From: Carnegiea gigantea
Lineage: Eukaryota; Streptophyta; Magnoliopsida; Caryophyllales; Cactaceae
Direction of reading: 5' to 3'
NCBI GenBank assembly: GCA_029747015.1
Contig: JAKOGI010000825.1
Coordinates: 72,501-136,500 of the forward strand
DNA length: 64,000 nucleotides
Below are positions 43,170 through 54,537 of this stretch, piece by piece. How positions within the stretch are numbered: the stretch's first letter is position 1; every line of letters begins with the position of its first letter. Below the pieces are notes generated by a model. That model was not told where the DNA came from. It worked only from the letters and a program-made list of their open reading frames with translations, and ran no database searches. Both the position numbers and the translations under genes were made by a program.

Positions 43170-44280
43170 TTAATGTTAACAAGCCTAGTCATCCATAATG
43201 AGATTTTGTATGCTTTCATCTCCAATAATGTCTTTCAGTCTTTCAGTATCCAGATAGTCACCAAAATCTTCATTAAGTTGAAGAGGATTTAAATCCCATT
43301 TTTTAAATAATTCATGAAGATATTTGTTTCCTTTTTCTGCAAAGAATTTTCTAGCTCCAGCATCAAAGAGATAATCAAATACATCTTCTAAAGTACCTCA
43401 TTCTACCTTCATATGTTTGTGGAGTTCATTATGATAAATGAAAGTAGTGTTTCCGCAATGCATTAGTGTTTCTGCTTATTCAATTAATGTCCATGTTTCA
43501 TGATAAATGTTGTAAAAATCGAAGGCCCTCGCTAAAGCAGAACTACTTCTTGTCATTCTCGAAATCATTCGTATCATTGATCATTTGGATTGTACAAATT
43601 GACCAATTGAACTCAATAATGGGCTGTTTTAGCTTTTCCATTTTTATACTTAATTATTGTGCAACGTACCCAGACATATAAACTTCTGTTGTATGGAATT
43701 TTTGGTGGACCATCAAGAGATGCAAGAATCCAATGGATCCTTTTAAACATACACTATTGAAATGTAGTTAATCTTGAGAAGAATTGGTGCTTCGGATCTG
43801 GGACTTTGCATGAGGTAAGCTGCCATTCCATATTCATAGGCTTTCATGATAGGGTCATCTAGAGAGATTGAATTTAACGGGAATTTAATACTGCAAACTC
43901 CCGGTCTATCAGGAAAGAAAATCATGGTACTCCACGACTCCCAAATATCGTAAGAATAATTATGATAGTAGTCGATGCGGGCTGCATACTAGTCGTTGAA
44001 TCATTTTTCTTGAACATAGGAACTTATTTATCTTGAATACATAAGGATACCTTAGGCAATTCATTTTTAACTCTAAAAGGATGAATCTCTCTACTATTAG
44101 ATAAGCAAAAGATAGCAGACCAAAGTGTGATGTACCTTTTGTATGAAATTCCAAAATATCCATAAGGACTGTACAGGAAGGAGAACCCCATTCTAGTAGT
44201 ATTGACATTTTATTTTGGATTTTCTCCTTTTTTAGCAGGGGCTCTGCTCTGATGATCGCCATTGGCAAGCCCATGAGTTA
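43170..44280 (-). pseudogene. Region downstream of pararetroviral RNase H, unassigned
   Basis: Readable minus-strand stretches (FFPDRPGVCSIKFPLNSISL and MKAYEYGMAAYLMQSPR at 43780-43925; FDYLFDAGARKFFAEKGNKY at about 43320-43380) look like real protein, not noise, but I do not recognise a domain. Position after RNase H would suit the separate 3' cistron (translation transactivator) of several caulimovirid genera; this is inference only. Absent from copies 2 and 3. Confidence 0.4.
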
Positions 44281-45560
44281 AACTATCTACTGAAGAATTC
44301 TTTGATACATGTATATATTCAATGGAGAAAGAAAACTAGTAAAGTCATAATTGCCAATGCAGGAGTCGCCCTTATGCTTAAAAAATTCTTTTTCATAAAA
44401 CCAAGTATTCCTTTGCAATAAGTTCAAATAAGAAAAGGTTTTGGGGCTAAAAAAATTAAAACTTTTCAATTCACCTTAGGACTGTAAGAATTTCATTCAA
44501 TCGTGTGATAGTTGCATTCTGCTTTACTGAAACTTCCACTGCAATATTTATAGAGTTTTTTTTCCTTCTTTGATTTGAGTACTACCTCCCGTGCACATTG
44601 CTAGCATCTGTCTTAAGAAGTAAATCATCTCTTTCATTAGGAAAATTAAGAGCAAGAATATTTTTATGCATCTTTCTGAAGTTCTGAAGAACCTTTAAAT
44701 CACTACGGGTCCATATTCAACTTACTTCTTTCTTGAATTTCAGTTGCAATGGTTTTCTCAATTTAGCTAGATCTTTAATAAAATCTGAAGTATAGGTAAA
44801 ACATCCAAGAAACCTCTCTAATTGTTCCTATCTTCAAGCTTTTCAGGGAAATTTTCTACTTTTTTCTATAATATGCTTTTGTAGGATGATTTGTCAAACT
44901 TTTATTTCTAGACCTAAAAACTCTATTTCTTATTTAGTATAAATGGACTTGTTCTTAGCAAGAATAATACCATGATCAATGCATCTTTAGATGACAACTA
45001 CAACATCATCATTGTGCTGTTTTATGGTCTTGAAAGACAAGGATATCATTGATGTAAACTAGATAGTAGTGATTAAGATATTTGAAGATGTTATCCATTC
45101 TTCTCTAAAATATTTGGGGTGTATTTGTAAGACCAAATGACATTATTATCCACTCATAATGTCCTTGAGGGGCACCAAAAGCAGTTAAGGAAATGCTTTC
45201 TTCATCCACTTTTATTTGTCAATATCTGCTTTTGCAATCCATTTTTGAGAACCAAGAGGCTCCTTAAGTTCAATTGAAAAAAACTATTTTGTTAGGAATA
45301 TAACAACTATCAAAGATAGTGTTATCATGAAGCTTTGTGTAATTGATTACCATTCTAACTTTTCCACTTTTCAGTTCAGCAAGATTTCTTACCATAAAAG
45401 TGAGACTGGTGTGAGCACTCTCACTATTCTTAATTAATCCTTTATCCAAAAGTTCTTTGATTTGCTTGTCAAATTCTTGGATATCGTAGTGTGTGTACAC
45501 CATTTGGTTGACTCAGATAATAGTGTTGAGATTCAACAAAGTCATTCTTGCAAATGTTGT
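44280..45560 (-). pseudogene. Pararetroviral reverse transcriptase / RNase H pseudogene
   Basis: The best preserved block is 45270-45503, with IKELLDKGLIKNSESAHTSL and GKVRMVINYTKLHDNTIF, the start of a caulimovirid RT. The catalytic box at about 45047-45060 reads YIND where active enzymes have YxDD. RNase H is only partly readable (about 44300-44600). Stops and frameshifts throughout. In the virus this protein turns pregenomic RNA into DNA. Confidence 0.75.
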
Positions 45561-45639
45561 ATCTTTATCCAAAAATTTAAGACAATTATCAGAGTAGAGT
45601 TCTTTGCATAATTGTTCTTATTGTTTAGCAATATGCTAT

Positions 45640-46144
45640 TTAATGGATAACTCAAGTAGTGAGATTGTTAGTGCTACTTCATATTGTTTCTCACCATACT
45701 GATTACATGTAAACAAAATTTTTTGATAAGTGTAAACTTTATTTAATTTATCAATAGGAACTAAATGACCATTTATTGTGCTTATTATTTGGTTTATAGT
45801 TTGTGTGCACAGAAAATATGGCCTCTGAAAATTATTTCTAAAAAACAAATTATGAGAGGATTGATAAGTAGCATATAGAACTGGTATAATGCATTAGACT
45901 CGTCGTATTTTTGCAGATAATGCTTCTATGGCTTTCTTGTGGCTCATAATACTATTATCAGCTATCTTTGTAAAGAATTATTGGCTTTTTTCCACATAAA
46001 TTCTAGAAATAATGATCTTTTTCCAGAACGGATAGAACAACCACTATTGATGTAGGCACAAAATTCATATTTATTATATCCCCCTAAACAAACATTTAGT
46101 GGGATATAGATGTTATACATTAAGGTTTGTATTGGTGACTTCAT
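45640..46144 (-). pseudogene. Pararetroviral aspartic protease fragment
   Basis: The frame 45962-46144 includes CAYINSGCSIRSGKRSLF. The active-site triad position reads NSG here, against DSS in the two other copies (59880 and 62440 regions), so the aspartate codon has changed to Asn. The spacer 45640-45850 matches 59500-59690. The domain lies just ahead of RT, as in the virus family. Confidence 0.6.
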
Positions 46145-46722
46145 ACCATATTTGCATGGTCATATTCTTCACTAGTTCATCCTTATAGGTTGGTTCACTA
46201 ATAGTTCTTATTCTATATCCAATGACTTTTCTATAGACTCATATTTCGATTTACATTGTATCTTCCGGGTTTAAAGCCCATTCTACTCGTTTAGCTGGTC
46301 ATACTAATTATATCGTCCTCTTTGAGTTCTTCTTTGGCAGTTGAAGATCCTTCTTCCTATTCTGATCTTGCACTTATGCCTCTCAATAATTGGGGTTTTG
46401 TGGTACTTTTACCATTCTTATCAATTTTTATTTTTTTTTTGATTGATTTTTATGGGATTGGCAAAGCTAGATATCCAAGACCTATCGTTTTTTATCCTCT
46501 GCAGAGTAGATTTTGTCCTTTGAATTTTTTGCATTGGCGTAGGACGTTCAAATTTTTATGCCTCTATCATTGTTATCATAGCCTTTGGATATATAGTATT
46601 ATCTAGTTTGTGGAATATTTTCCAAAATATCCTTAGTCGGTAGCCTTCTATTTTATGTCCATCCCAATTGTTTTTATCTTAAGGGATAGCAAGATTTTGC
46701 AAAATTAATCTTTTAGGCTTAT

Positions 46723-46911
46723 TTAATATCCAGGTCGACAATTGAATACCACTAATCCATTATATAAGTTGGTCTTAAATTTCTTGATAATGTGATTAAT
46801 AAATTTGGTATGTTTGATATCACAGAGCAAAGCATGAAGATCAATATCTTTGCTATAATACTGTAATGGAGTAATTCGCACTTGGACACTTCCAAAATGG
46901 ATGTTCTTATA
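46723..46911 (-). pseudogene. Candidate movement-protein region, broken by insertion
   Basis: Minus-strand reading IHFGSVQVRITPLQYYSKDI followed by a GLVVF-Y phrase is compatible with the conserved core of the caulimovirid 30K-type movement protein. The same segment occurs at 60550-60760 and 63439-63640. Its upstream part lies beyond the gypsy element, at 54543 onward. Assignment rests on a short motif and on position. Confidence 0.45.
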
Positions 46912-48460
46912 TGATGTAGTCCCCACCACCATTAGCAATGAAGAAGATCCAATAAGTCAATCAAGGTCCAATACAAGCTCCAAGATACAAGCCATGGTCC
47001 AAATTGCCCAAGCACACCAAGAAGGTGCACACGGGTTCAAGAACCAAACTGTACCCGGTATTGTGTACTTGATTTCCTAAGCTCCAAGGAGGCTTAAGTC
47101 CTTAATTTTTGCATTTTGATAAACCTTAAGATGTCCCCTTTCATGTCCCAGAATTAGTTCACCATTATCCAAATCAAAGAAAGGGAGAACAAGGTGTTTT
47201 GCTAAACCGGCCAGATTAGCACCTAGTCTGCACGGTTTTGTCTTTAAGCTTGATTACCCCACTTAGACTTTGTTTAACCTCAATTTCTTGGTTGGGGGGG
47301 TTTATACATATCCTAAACTTTCCCCCCATGGTCTAAAACCAGAGTCAAACTCACTTTTGTCATGGTTAAACTTAGTCACAAAACCGGCTGAAAACTATCC
47401 TTGGACCCAGTTTGCTTTCCCGATTTGTTTTTGTCTTCACCTGTGGGTTTCCTTCAACTCAGCAGATATGGCACACTCCTCAAGGCTTGGCACACATCCC
47501 AAGGCATCAATGATGGGCTGCAACCTTGAGAAGGTCGACTAATGAGAGAGGAGCTGCAAGAGAAGATGTTCCCTCCTTGTTAGTGGCTGGCCGAAAAGCA
47601 ACTACCATTTTACGGCTATCCAATTACAAGAGAGCTGGTTTCTTGGCTGTTTGAGCTTATGTTTAAGCTAATTACAATGTAAACATCATTTGTCTTGCTT
47701 TCCTTATTATTAAAGAATGTAATTAAGCTAGCTAAACCTAAGGTTATAACCAGTTACTCTAAACCAGGTGTACTTAAGACCTTTCCTCCCTAGGAAGGAA
47801 AGGATTAGTGAGGTGCTAGCTTGCTTGTGTGCTTGCTTGACATGCTTACAAAAGGAATGCACGGCCATGGCAAGAAGGAGACAGCTTTTGTTGAATGAAA
47901 ATCAGTTTGAAGGCTTAAAAGCTTTCTCTCTCAAATTCTTGCTTGCTTATCCTTAATTAGGCCAATTAAGGTGGTGTTCAAGTCAAGTCTTAACCTTGAT
48001 TAAGTTGTGATATCTGTATCTTAATCAAGATTAAGGGCCCTAAACTCAAGATTGGTGGGGTTTCTGTATCCTTTCATTGAGTTTAGCCTATCCTATTCAT
48101 GCTTGCAATAACCGAATTAAGAGAGGATTAAGGTAAGATTATTAGCTTAAGTTTATAAGTTAATAATCTTTTACTTTGAAGCTCCCTCAAATCCCCTCAC
48201 TCCCTCATCCTTCATACCCTTCTTTCTATCCCATTCCACGGTTTAAAGCATCCAAAAGGCCTAGCAAACACATCCATCACTAAGAACATACAACCGGGCT
48301 CAAGTGAGCTAATTTCAGTTTCCACAACCAGAAAAGTGGCACGGCCTACCCGTGCTCCTAAGCACGACCGTGCCACTTTGATCCGACTCAAACCTTTGTG
48401 TTTTTGATCTCTTTTTATGTGTGTTAGCTTGGGATCCTTCCTCCCTTGAGACATACATCA
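46912..48460 (+). repeat. 5' LTR of the plus-strand gypsy element
   Basis: 1549 bp. Contains the compound hairpin at 48334-48378 about 80 bp before its end. Shares blocks with the LTR of the minus-strand sister element (gcttatccttaattaggcc near 47945). Confidence 0.95.
48334..48378 (+). promoter_or_regulatory. Compound hairpin near the LTR end
   Basis: An outer stem of 11 perfect pairs (AAGTGGCACGG with CCGTGCCACTT) encloses an inner stem CGTGCT/AGCACG with loop CCTA. In the 3' LTR (54411-54455) one pair of the outer stem is lost. The sister element's LTR has a matching structure at a similar distance from its end. Probably transcribed in the 5' leader; function inferred. Confidence 0.7.
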
Positions 48461-48464
48461 TATT

Positions 48465-48476
48465 TGGTATCAGAGC
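48465..48476 (+). promoter_or_regulatory. Primer-binding site, plus-strand gypsy (tRNA-Met)
   Basis: TGGTATCAGAGC, four bases after the 5' LTR, a perfect 12-base match to the usual initiator-Met primer site. Confidence 0.95.
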
Positions 48477-49569
48477 AAAGGTTTCACCTTGGCCTAGCAT
48501 CCACTTCCACTTCCCCAAAACATCCACTTCCCTTCTTCTCCACAAGCTGATTTCTCCCTTTAATTCCAACATGTCTTCAACAAGCATGTCTTTGGAAGAA
48601 AGATTTGAGTCATTGATGAAGCAAAGTGAATTCTCGGCACGACAAATCCGAGAGGATTCACAAAGAAACCAAGAGGCTCAAGCACAGAATGAGTATCTAA
48701 GGAAACAGTTGGGTACGTTTATGAAGCAAAAGCAAAGAATGAATGAAGAAACTCTTCAATCTGAACCCAGGGCACATGAGCAACTTCATAGTGAGGAAGA
48801 AATGCCTAGAATGGCTAAAAGAGAGCCACGAAATCAAGCCAATACCAACGACTTCAAAGTTAAAGTTCCTGAATTTGAAGGTAAACTTGATCCTGAAGAG
48901 TTTATTGATTGGTTGAATACAGTTGAAAGAGTCTTTGAATATAAGGATATTCCTGATGATAAGAAGGTTAAGTTGGTAGCCTTAAGACTCAGGAAGTATG
49001 CATCCTTATGGTGGACAAATTTGAATGCTAAGAGGCTTAGAGAAAGAAAGGCAAGAATCCATACTTGGGAAAAGATGAAAGCTAAGCTTAAAGCACGGTT
49101 CCTTTCCCTAACGTATGTCCAAGATTGTTACTCCTAATTTCATAATCTCACTCAAGGTACTATGAATGTTGAAGAGTATACTCGTGAGTTTGAGAAATTG
49201 ATGATTAAATGTGACATACAAGAACCTGAAGAACAAACCATGGTTAGATACTTGGGTGGTCTCGATCCTAGGTATTCTAACGTGGTGGAATTGCAAGCCT
49301 ATGCTTCTTTTGATGATGTTTGTGTATTAGCTCATAAGGTGGAACAGCAAAAGAAGGCTAAACAGCCCCAAAAACCTTCATACACAAAGCCTTTCATTTG
49401 GAACCAACCTTTTAGTAAGGGGAGCTCCAACCCACCTACTAAACCACAAACTCCCTCTCCCTTTAAGCCACAAACTCCCTTTCCCTTTAATCCACAAAGA
49501 ACCATGGCTCCTCAAAAAGCTCAAGCAACCCCATTTCGGCCTAACCCAAACCCCATAAGCAACAGAAGA

Positions 49570-49611
49570 TGTTTCAAGTCTCAAGGGCTTGGCCATATTG
49601 CCTCAGAATGT
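49570..49611 (+). other. Gag zinc knuckle lacking one cysteine
   Basis: Reads CFKSQGLGHIASEC. The second ligand of the C-x2-C-x4-H-x4-C knuckle is Ser (TCT), while the sister element keeps Cys at that place (about 29080-29125). A G-to-C change that would weaken zinc and RNA binding. Confidence 0.85.
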
Positions 49612-52600
49612 CCAAACAGAAAAGTTATCACTTTGGCTAAATGGACCGCCGTGAAGGAGGACTTCGAAGAAGAAGAGAACAAGGTTGAAAGTGAGCTAGA
49701 AACTGAAGAAACTCAGGATGAGGTTATTGAGGAAGCAGATGAAAGTGAACTCTTAGTCTTGAGAAGAGTTCTAAGCAATCAGAAAGGAGCTAAAGATGAA
49801 CAAAGAGAGAATATCTTTCACACTCGATGTACCACTCAGGGAAAGATATGCTCTTTGATCATTGATGGAGGAAATTGCGCTAATGTAGTTTCTCTAAGTA
49901 TGATTGAGAAACTAGGGCTACAAACAATGACACACCCACATCTGTACAACATCCAGTGGCTAAATCAAAGCAAGGGCATTCAGGTGAATTCTCGTTGTTT
50001 GATTTCCTTTTCCATTGGAAAGAGCTATCAAGATGAGTTATGGTGTGATGTTATTCCTATGAATGCATGTCATGTGTTATTAGGACGACCATGGTTGTAT
50101 GACCGAAAGGTTATGCATAATGGTTATCTTAATACCTATTCATTTTCCAAAGATGGCAAAAAGATTACCCTAGCCCCATTATCCCCCTCCAAGCTCCATG
50201 AAATTCAACCACAAAAAAAGCCTAAGCATGTTGATTGTTTGCTATCCGTGAGTGAACCCATTTTAAAGGCTTCTCAACATGAGTTTAAGGCCTTTAGAGA
50301 TTGGATATTGAACGTCCAAAGCGACCCAGAAAATATGTTGCCCACTCACCCCATTGCAAAGACACTCCTTGAAAAATTCTGTCATGTGTTCCCTGATGAG
50401 ATTCCTACGGGTTTACCCCCAAAAAGGGACATACAACATCACATCGATCTTATTCCTGGTTCCATCCTACCTAACAAACCTGCATATAGGATGAACCCAA
50501 AAGATACTAATGAAATTCAAAGACAAGTTGCAGAATTGCAGGAAAAGGGATTGATTCGAGAGTCTTTGAGTCCATGTGCCATTCCAGCTCTTCTAGTGCC
50601 AAAGAAAGATGGAGGAATGAGAATGGGTGTTGATAGTAGGGCCATTAACAAGATTACAATCAAGTACAGGTATCCTATACCAAGACTTGAGGATATGCTC
50701 GATGAGTTATATGGCTCTAAAGTGTTTTCAAGGATTGATCTTCGAAGTGGTTACTACTAAATCAGAATTAGAGAAGGTGATGAATGGAAGACAGCTTTCA
50801 AAACAAAAGGTGGACTCTATGAATGGTTGGTAATGCCTTTTGGTCTTTCTAATGCACCTAGTACTTTCATGAGGTTAATGAACCAAGTGTTTAGGCCTTA
50901 TATTGGAAAGTTTGTGGTAGTATACTTTGATGACATTCTGATTTATTCTAAGAATGAGCATGAGCATCAAGATCACCTAACTCAAGTTATGCTTGTCTTA
51001 GAATGTGAGAAGCTATTTGGTAACCTTAAGAAGTTTGCTTTCTTCAGTCCTGAAGTTACATTTCTTGGTTATATTGTGACTGGAGATGGTATAAAGGTAG
51101 ATGAAAGTAAGGTAGAAGCCATTCGATCTTGGCCTATACCTAAGAGTATACATGATGTTAGAGCTTTTCATAGTTTAGCTTCATTCTACAGGGGATTTAT
51201 TCATAGTTTCAGCACTATTATGGCTCCTATAACTGAAGTGATCAAAGGAACATCCTTTGCATGGACTCCCAAAGCTCAATCTGCCTTTGAAGATATCAAA
51301 TCAAAGCTTACTCAAGCACCGGTACTCGCTTTACCATGCTTTGGTAAGATATTTGAAGTTGAATGTGATACCTCTGGTGTAGGTATTGGTGGAGTTCTTA
51401 CACAAGAAGGTAAACCCCTAGCCTTCTTTAGTGAGAAGTTATGTGAATCTAGAAGAAAATATTCCACTTATGACAAAGAGTTTTATGCTATTGTGAGATG
51501 TTTAGAGCATTGGAGTCATTATCTCGTTGCTAGTGAGTTTATCTTGCATTCTGACCATGAAGCATTGAAGTATATACAAGGGCAGCATAAGTTAAACTCC
51601 AGGCACGCCAAATGGGTTGAGTTTATGCAATCATATCATTTCACCATTAAGCATAAGTCAGGTAAACTCAATCAAGGTGCAGATGCTCTATCGCGGAGGT
51701 ATCCCTTATTGTTCCAATTAGATGCTTGTATACTTGGTTTTGAGCATCTAAAGATTCTATATGACCATGATGAAGACTTTGGGGCATTATATGCTGAATT
51801 TTCTAAACACCCCAAAGGAGATTTTCATGTTCAGGAGGGCTTTCTATTCAAGGGAGCTCGATTATGTATTCCAAAGTGTAGCACAAGAGAGCTATTAATT
51901 AGAGAGGTTCATGGAGGATCATTAGCTGGGCATTATGGAGAAAACAAGACTGTTATCATGCTGAGAGAGCATTATTATTGGCCAGCTATGGAAAGAGACA
52001 TCCAAGACATACTTAAAAGGTGTGGAACTTGTCAAGTGGCAAAGAGTCATTCACTACCCCACGATTTGTATACTCCATTGCCAATCCCCACTTCACCATG
52101 GGTTGATGTAAGTATGGACTTTATTCTTGGATTATCTAAAACACAAAGGAACAAAGACTCTATTTTTGTTGTTGTTGATAGGTTTTCTAAGATGTCTCAT
52201 TTCATTTCATGTCACAAAACAAATGATGCTACTCATATTGCAGAATTGTATTTTAGAGAGGTAGTGAGGTTGCATGGTATTCCCAGGTCAATTGTTTCTG
52301 ATAGGGATACCAAGTTTTTGAGTCATTTTTGGGTTATCTTGTGGAAAAAGATGGGTACTAAGCTAAAATATAGTACCACTTGTCATCCACAAACAGACGG
52401 ACAAACTGAGGTTACTAATCGAACCTTAGGGACTCTCCTAAGAACTTTGATTAAACCTAATGCCAAGGCTTGGGATTTGCTTTTACCCCATGCAGAGTTT
52501 GCTTATAACAGGACACCTGGCAGGGCTACTGGTCTCTCTCCATTCAAGGTGGTCTATGGGATTGATCCCCTAGGTCCACTTGATCTCATTCCACGGTCCT

Positions 52601-52978
52601 TCGATCAGAAGCCACATCTAGATGCAGCAGCAAGGGTAGAACAAATCAAGAAGGTTCATGAGTTGGTAAGGAGCAAGATTGAAAAGTCTAATGAAGCCTA
52701 TCAAGCTCAAGCCGACAAGCATAGGAAAAAGATTGCATTTCAACCTGGAGACCTCGTGTGGATCCATCTAAGAAACGAGAGATTCCCATCCAAACGAAAG
52801 AACAAGCTTATGCCATGAGCAGATGGTCCTTTTGAGGTACTTAAACATATTAATGATAATGCTTACAAGGTTGATTTGCCAGGTGATTATGGAGTGTCAG
52901 CCACATTCAATGTAGCTGATTTGCAAGCTTACCACATAGATGATTACCTTGCCGATTTGAGGATCAAATCTTCTCAAC

Positions 52979-52988
52979 AAGGGGAGGA
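52979..52988 (+). promoter_or_regulatory. Polypurine tract of the plus-strand gypsy element
   Basis: AAGGGGAGGA immediately before the 3' LTR; it is translated inside the polyprotein tail (QGED). Confidence 0.9.
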
Positions 52989-54537
52989 TGATGTAGTCCC
53001 CACCACCATTAACAATGAAGAAGATCCAATAAGTCAATCAAGGTCCAATACAAGCTCCAAGATACAAGCCATGGTCCAAATTGTCCAAGCATACCAAGAA
53101 GGTGCACACGGGTTCAAGAACCAAACTGTACCCGGTTTTGTGCACTTGATTTCCGAAGCTCCAAGGAGGCTTAAGTCCTTAATTTTTGCATTTTGATAAA
53201 CCTTAAGATGTCCCCTTTCATGTCCCAGAATTAGTTCACCACTATCCAAATCAAAGAACGGGAGAACAAGGTGTTCTGCTAAACCGGCCAGATTAGCACC
53301 TAATCTGCACGGCTTTGTCTTTAAGCTTGATTACCCCACTTAGACTTTGTTTAACCTCAATTTCTTGGTTGGAGGGGTTTATACATATCCTAAACTTTCC
53401 CCCCATGGTCTAAAACCAGAGTCAAACTCACTTTTGTCATGGTTAAACTTAGTCACAAAATCGGCTGAAAACTGTCCTTGGACCCGATTTGCTTTCCCGG
53501 TTTGTTTTTGCCTTCACCTGTGGGTTTCCTTCAACTCAGCAGATATGGCACACTTCTCAAGGCTTGGCACACATCCTAAGGCATCAATGATGGGCTACAA
53601 CCTTGAGAAGGTCGACCAATGAGAGAGGAGCTGCAAGAGAAGATGTTCCCTCCTTGTTATTGGATGGCCGAAAAGCAACTACCATTTTACAGCTGTCCAA
53701 TTACAAGAGAGCTAGTTTCTTGGCTGTTTGAGCTTATGTTTAAGCTAATTACAATGTAAACATCATTTGTCTTGCTTTCCTTATTGTTAAAGAATGTAAT
53801 TAAGCTAGCTAAACGTAAGGTTATAACCGGTTACTCTAAACCGGGTGTACTTAAGACCTTTCCTCCCTAGGAAGGAAAGGATTAGTAAGGTGCTAGCTTG
53901 CTTGTGTGCTTGCTTGACATGCTTACAAAAGGAATGCACGGCCATGGCAAGAAGGAGACAACTTTTGTTGAATGAAAATCAGTTTGAAGGCTTGAAAGCT
54001 TTCTCTCTCAAATTCTTGCTTGCTTATCCTTAATTAGGCCAATTAAGGTAGTGTTCAAGTCAAGTCTTAACCTTGATTAAGTGGTGATATCTGTATCTTA
54101 GTCAAGATTAAGGGCCCTAAACTCAAGATTGGTGGTGTTTCTGTATCCTTTCATTGAGTTTAGCCTATCCTATTCATGCTTGCCTCAACCGGATTAAGAG
54201 AGGATTAAGGTAAGATTATTAGCTTAAGTTTATAAGTTAATAATCTTTTACTTTGAAGCTCCCTCAAATCCCCTCACTCCCTCATCCTTCATACCCTTCT
54301 TTCCATCCCATTCCACGGTTTAAAGCATCCAAAAGGCCTAGCAAACACATCCATCACTAAGAACATACAACCGAGCTCAAGTGAGCTAATTCCAGTTTCC
54401 ACAACCAGAAAAGTGGCACGGCCTACCCGTGCTCCTAAGCACGACCGTGCCACCTTGATCCGACTCAAACCTTTGTGTTTTTGATCTCTTTTGATGTGTG
54501 TTAGCTTGGGATCCTTCGTTCCTTGAGACATACATCA
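52989..54537 (+). repeat. 3' LTR of the plus-strand gypsy element
   Basis: 1549 bp, the same length as the 5' LTR. Its first 208 bases carry the last codons of the polyprotein (stop TGA 53194-53196). Hairpin copy at 54411-54455. Confidence 0.95.

Larger units (their letters stand above)
43170..46911 (-). mobile_element. Endogenous pararetrovirus (Caulimoviridae), 3' part of copy 1
   Basis: Read on the minus strand, the segment continues from the plus-strand gypsy insertion: end of a candidate movement-protein region, aspartic protease, reverse transcriptase, RNase H, then a further region to about 43170. Sequence similarity to 58424-60760 over about 2.3 kb (RNase H to movement region) shows that both derive from one viral type. 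All frames are broken. Such copies are common integrated fossils in plant genomes; nothing here looks able to express virus. Confidence 0.8.
48571..53196 (+). pseudogene. Gag-Pol polyprotein, one frame, three premature stops
   Basis: A single frame of 1541 codons without any frameshift. Residues: N-terminal coiled coil about 1-75; gag domain about 95-215 (FKVKVPEFEGKLDPEEF); knuckle 334-347; protease active site IDGG at 431-434; RT with YFDD at 785-788; RNase H with DTSG at 933; integrase zinc domain from His1114; core Asp1183, Asp1244, Glu1280 (exact D-35-E); GPF near 1420; tail to 1541. Stops at codons 189 (TAA), 730 (TAA) and 1416 (TGA) fit single C-to-T changes. The start is the first ATG after the primer site and matches the sister element. 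Confidence 0.92.
46912..54537 (+). mobile_element. Ty3/gypsy retrotransposon, plus strand, nearly intact, 7.6 kb
   Basis: Two 1549-bp LTRs (46912-48460, 52989-54537) with matching ends TGATGTA and TACATCA, flanked by a perfect 5-bp duplication TTATA (46907-46911 and 54538-54542). A perfect tRNA-Met primer site, one polyprotein frame and a purine tract complete it. By eye the LTRs differ at about 48 sites (about 3%), mostly transitions. It sits in the movement-protein region of the pararetrovirus; the uninterrupted sequence around 60740-60760 and 63620-63640 shows the empty site. Gag type suggests a chromovirus, possibly CRM-like. Confidence 0.95.

Noticed and set aside
46723..46938. Frame beginning [12 protein letters not shown] before the movement-like motif
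   Set aside because: Its first residues come from the gypsy LTR and target duplication; it is a chance fusion at the insertion point.
48421..48570. Upstream extension of the gag frame from a GTG
   Set aside because: It overlaps the LTR end and primer site. The ATG at 48571 matches the start of the sister element at 34063.
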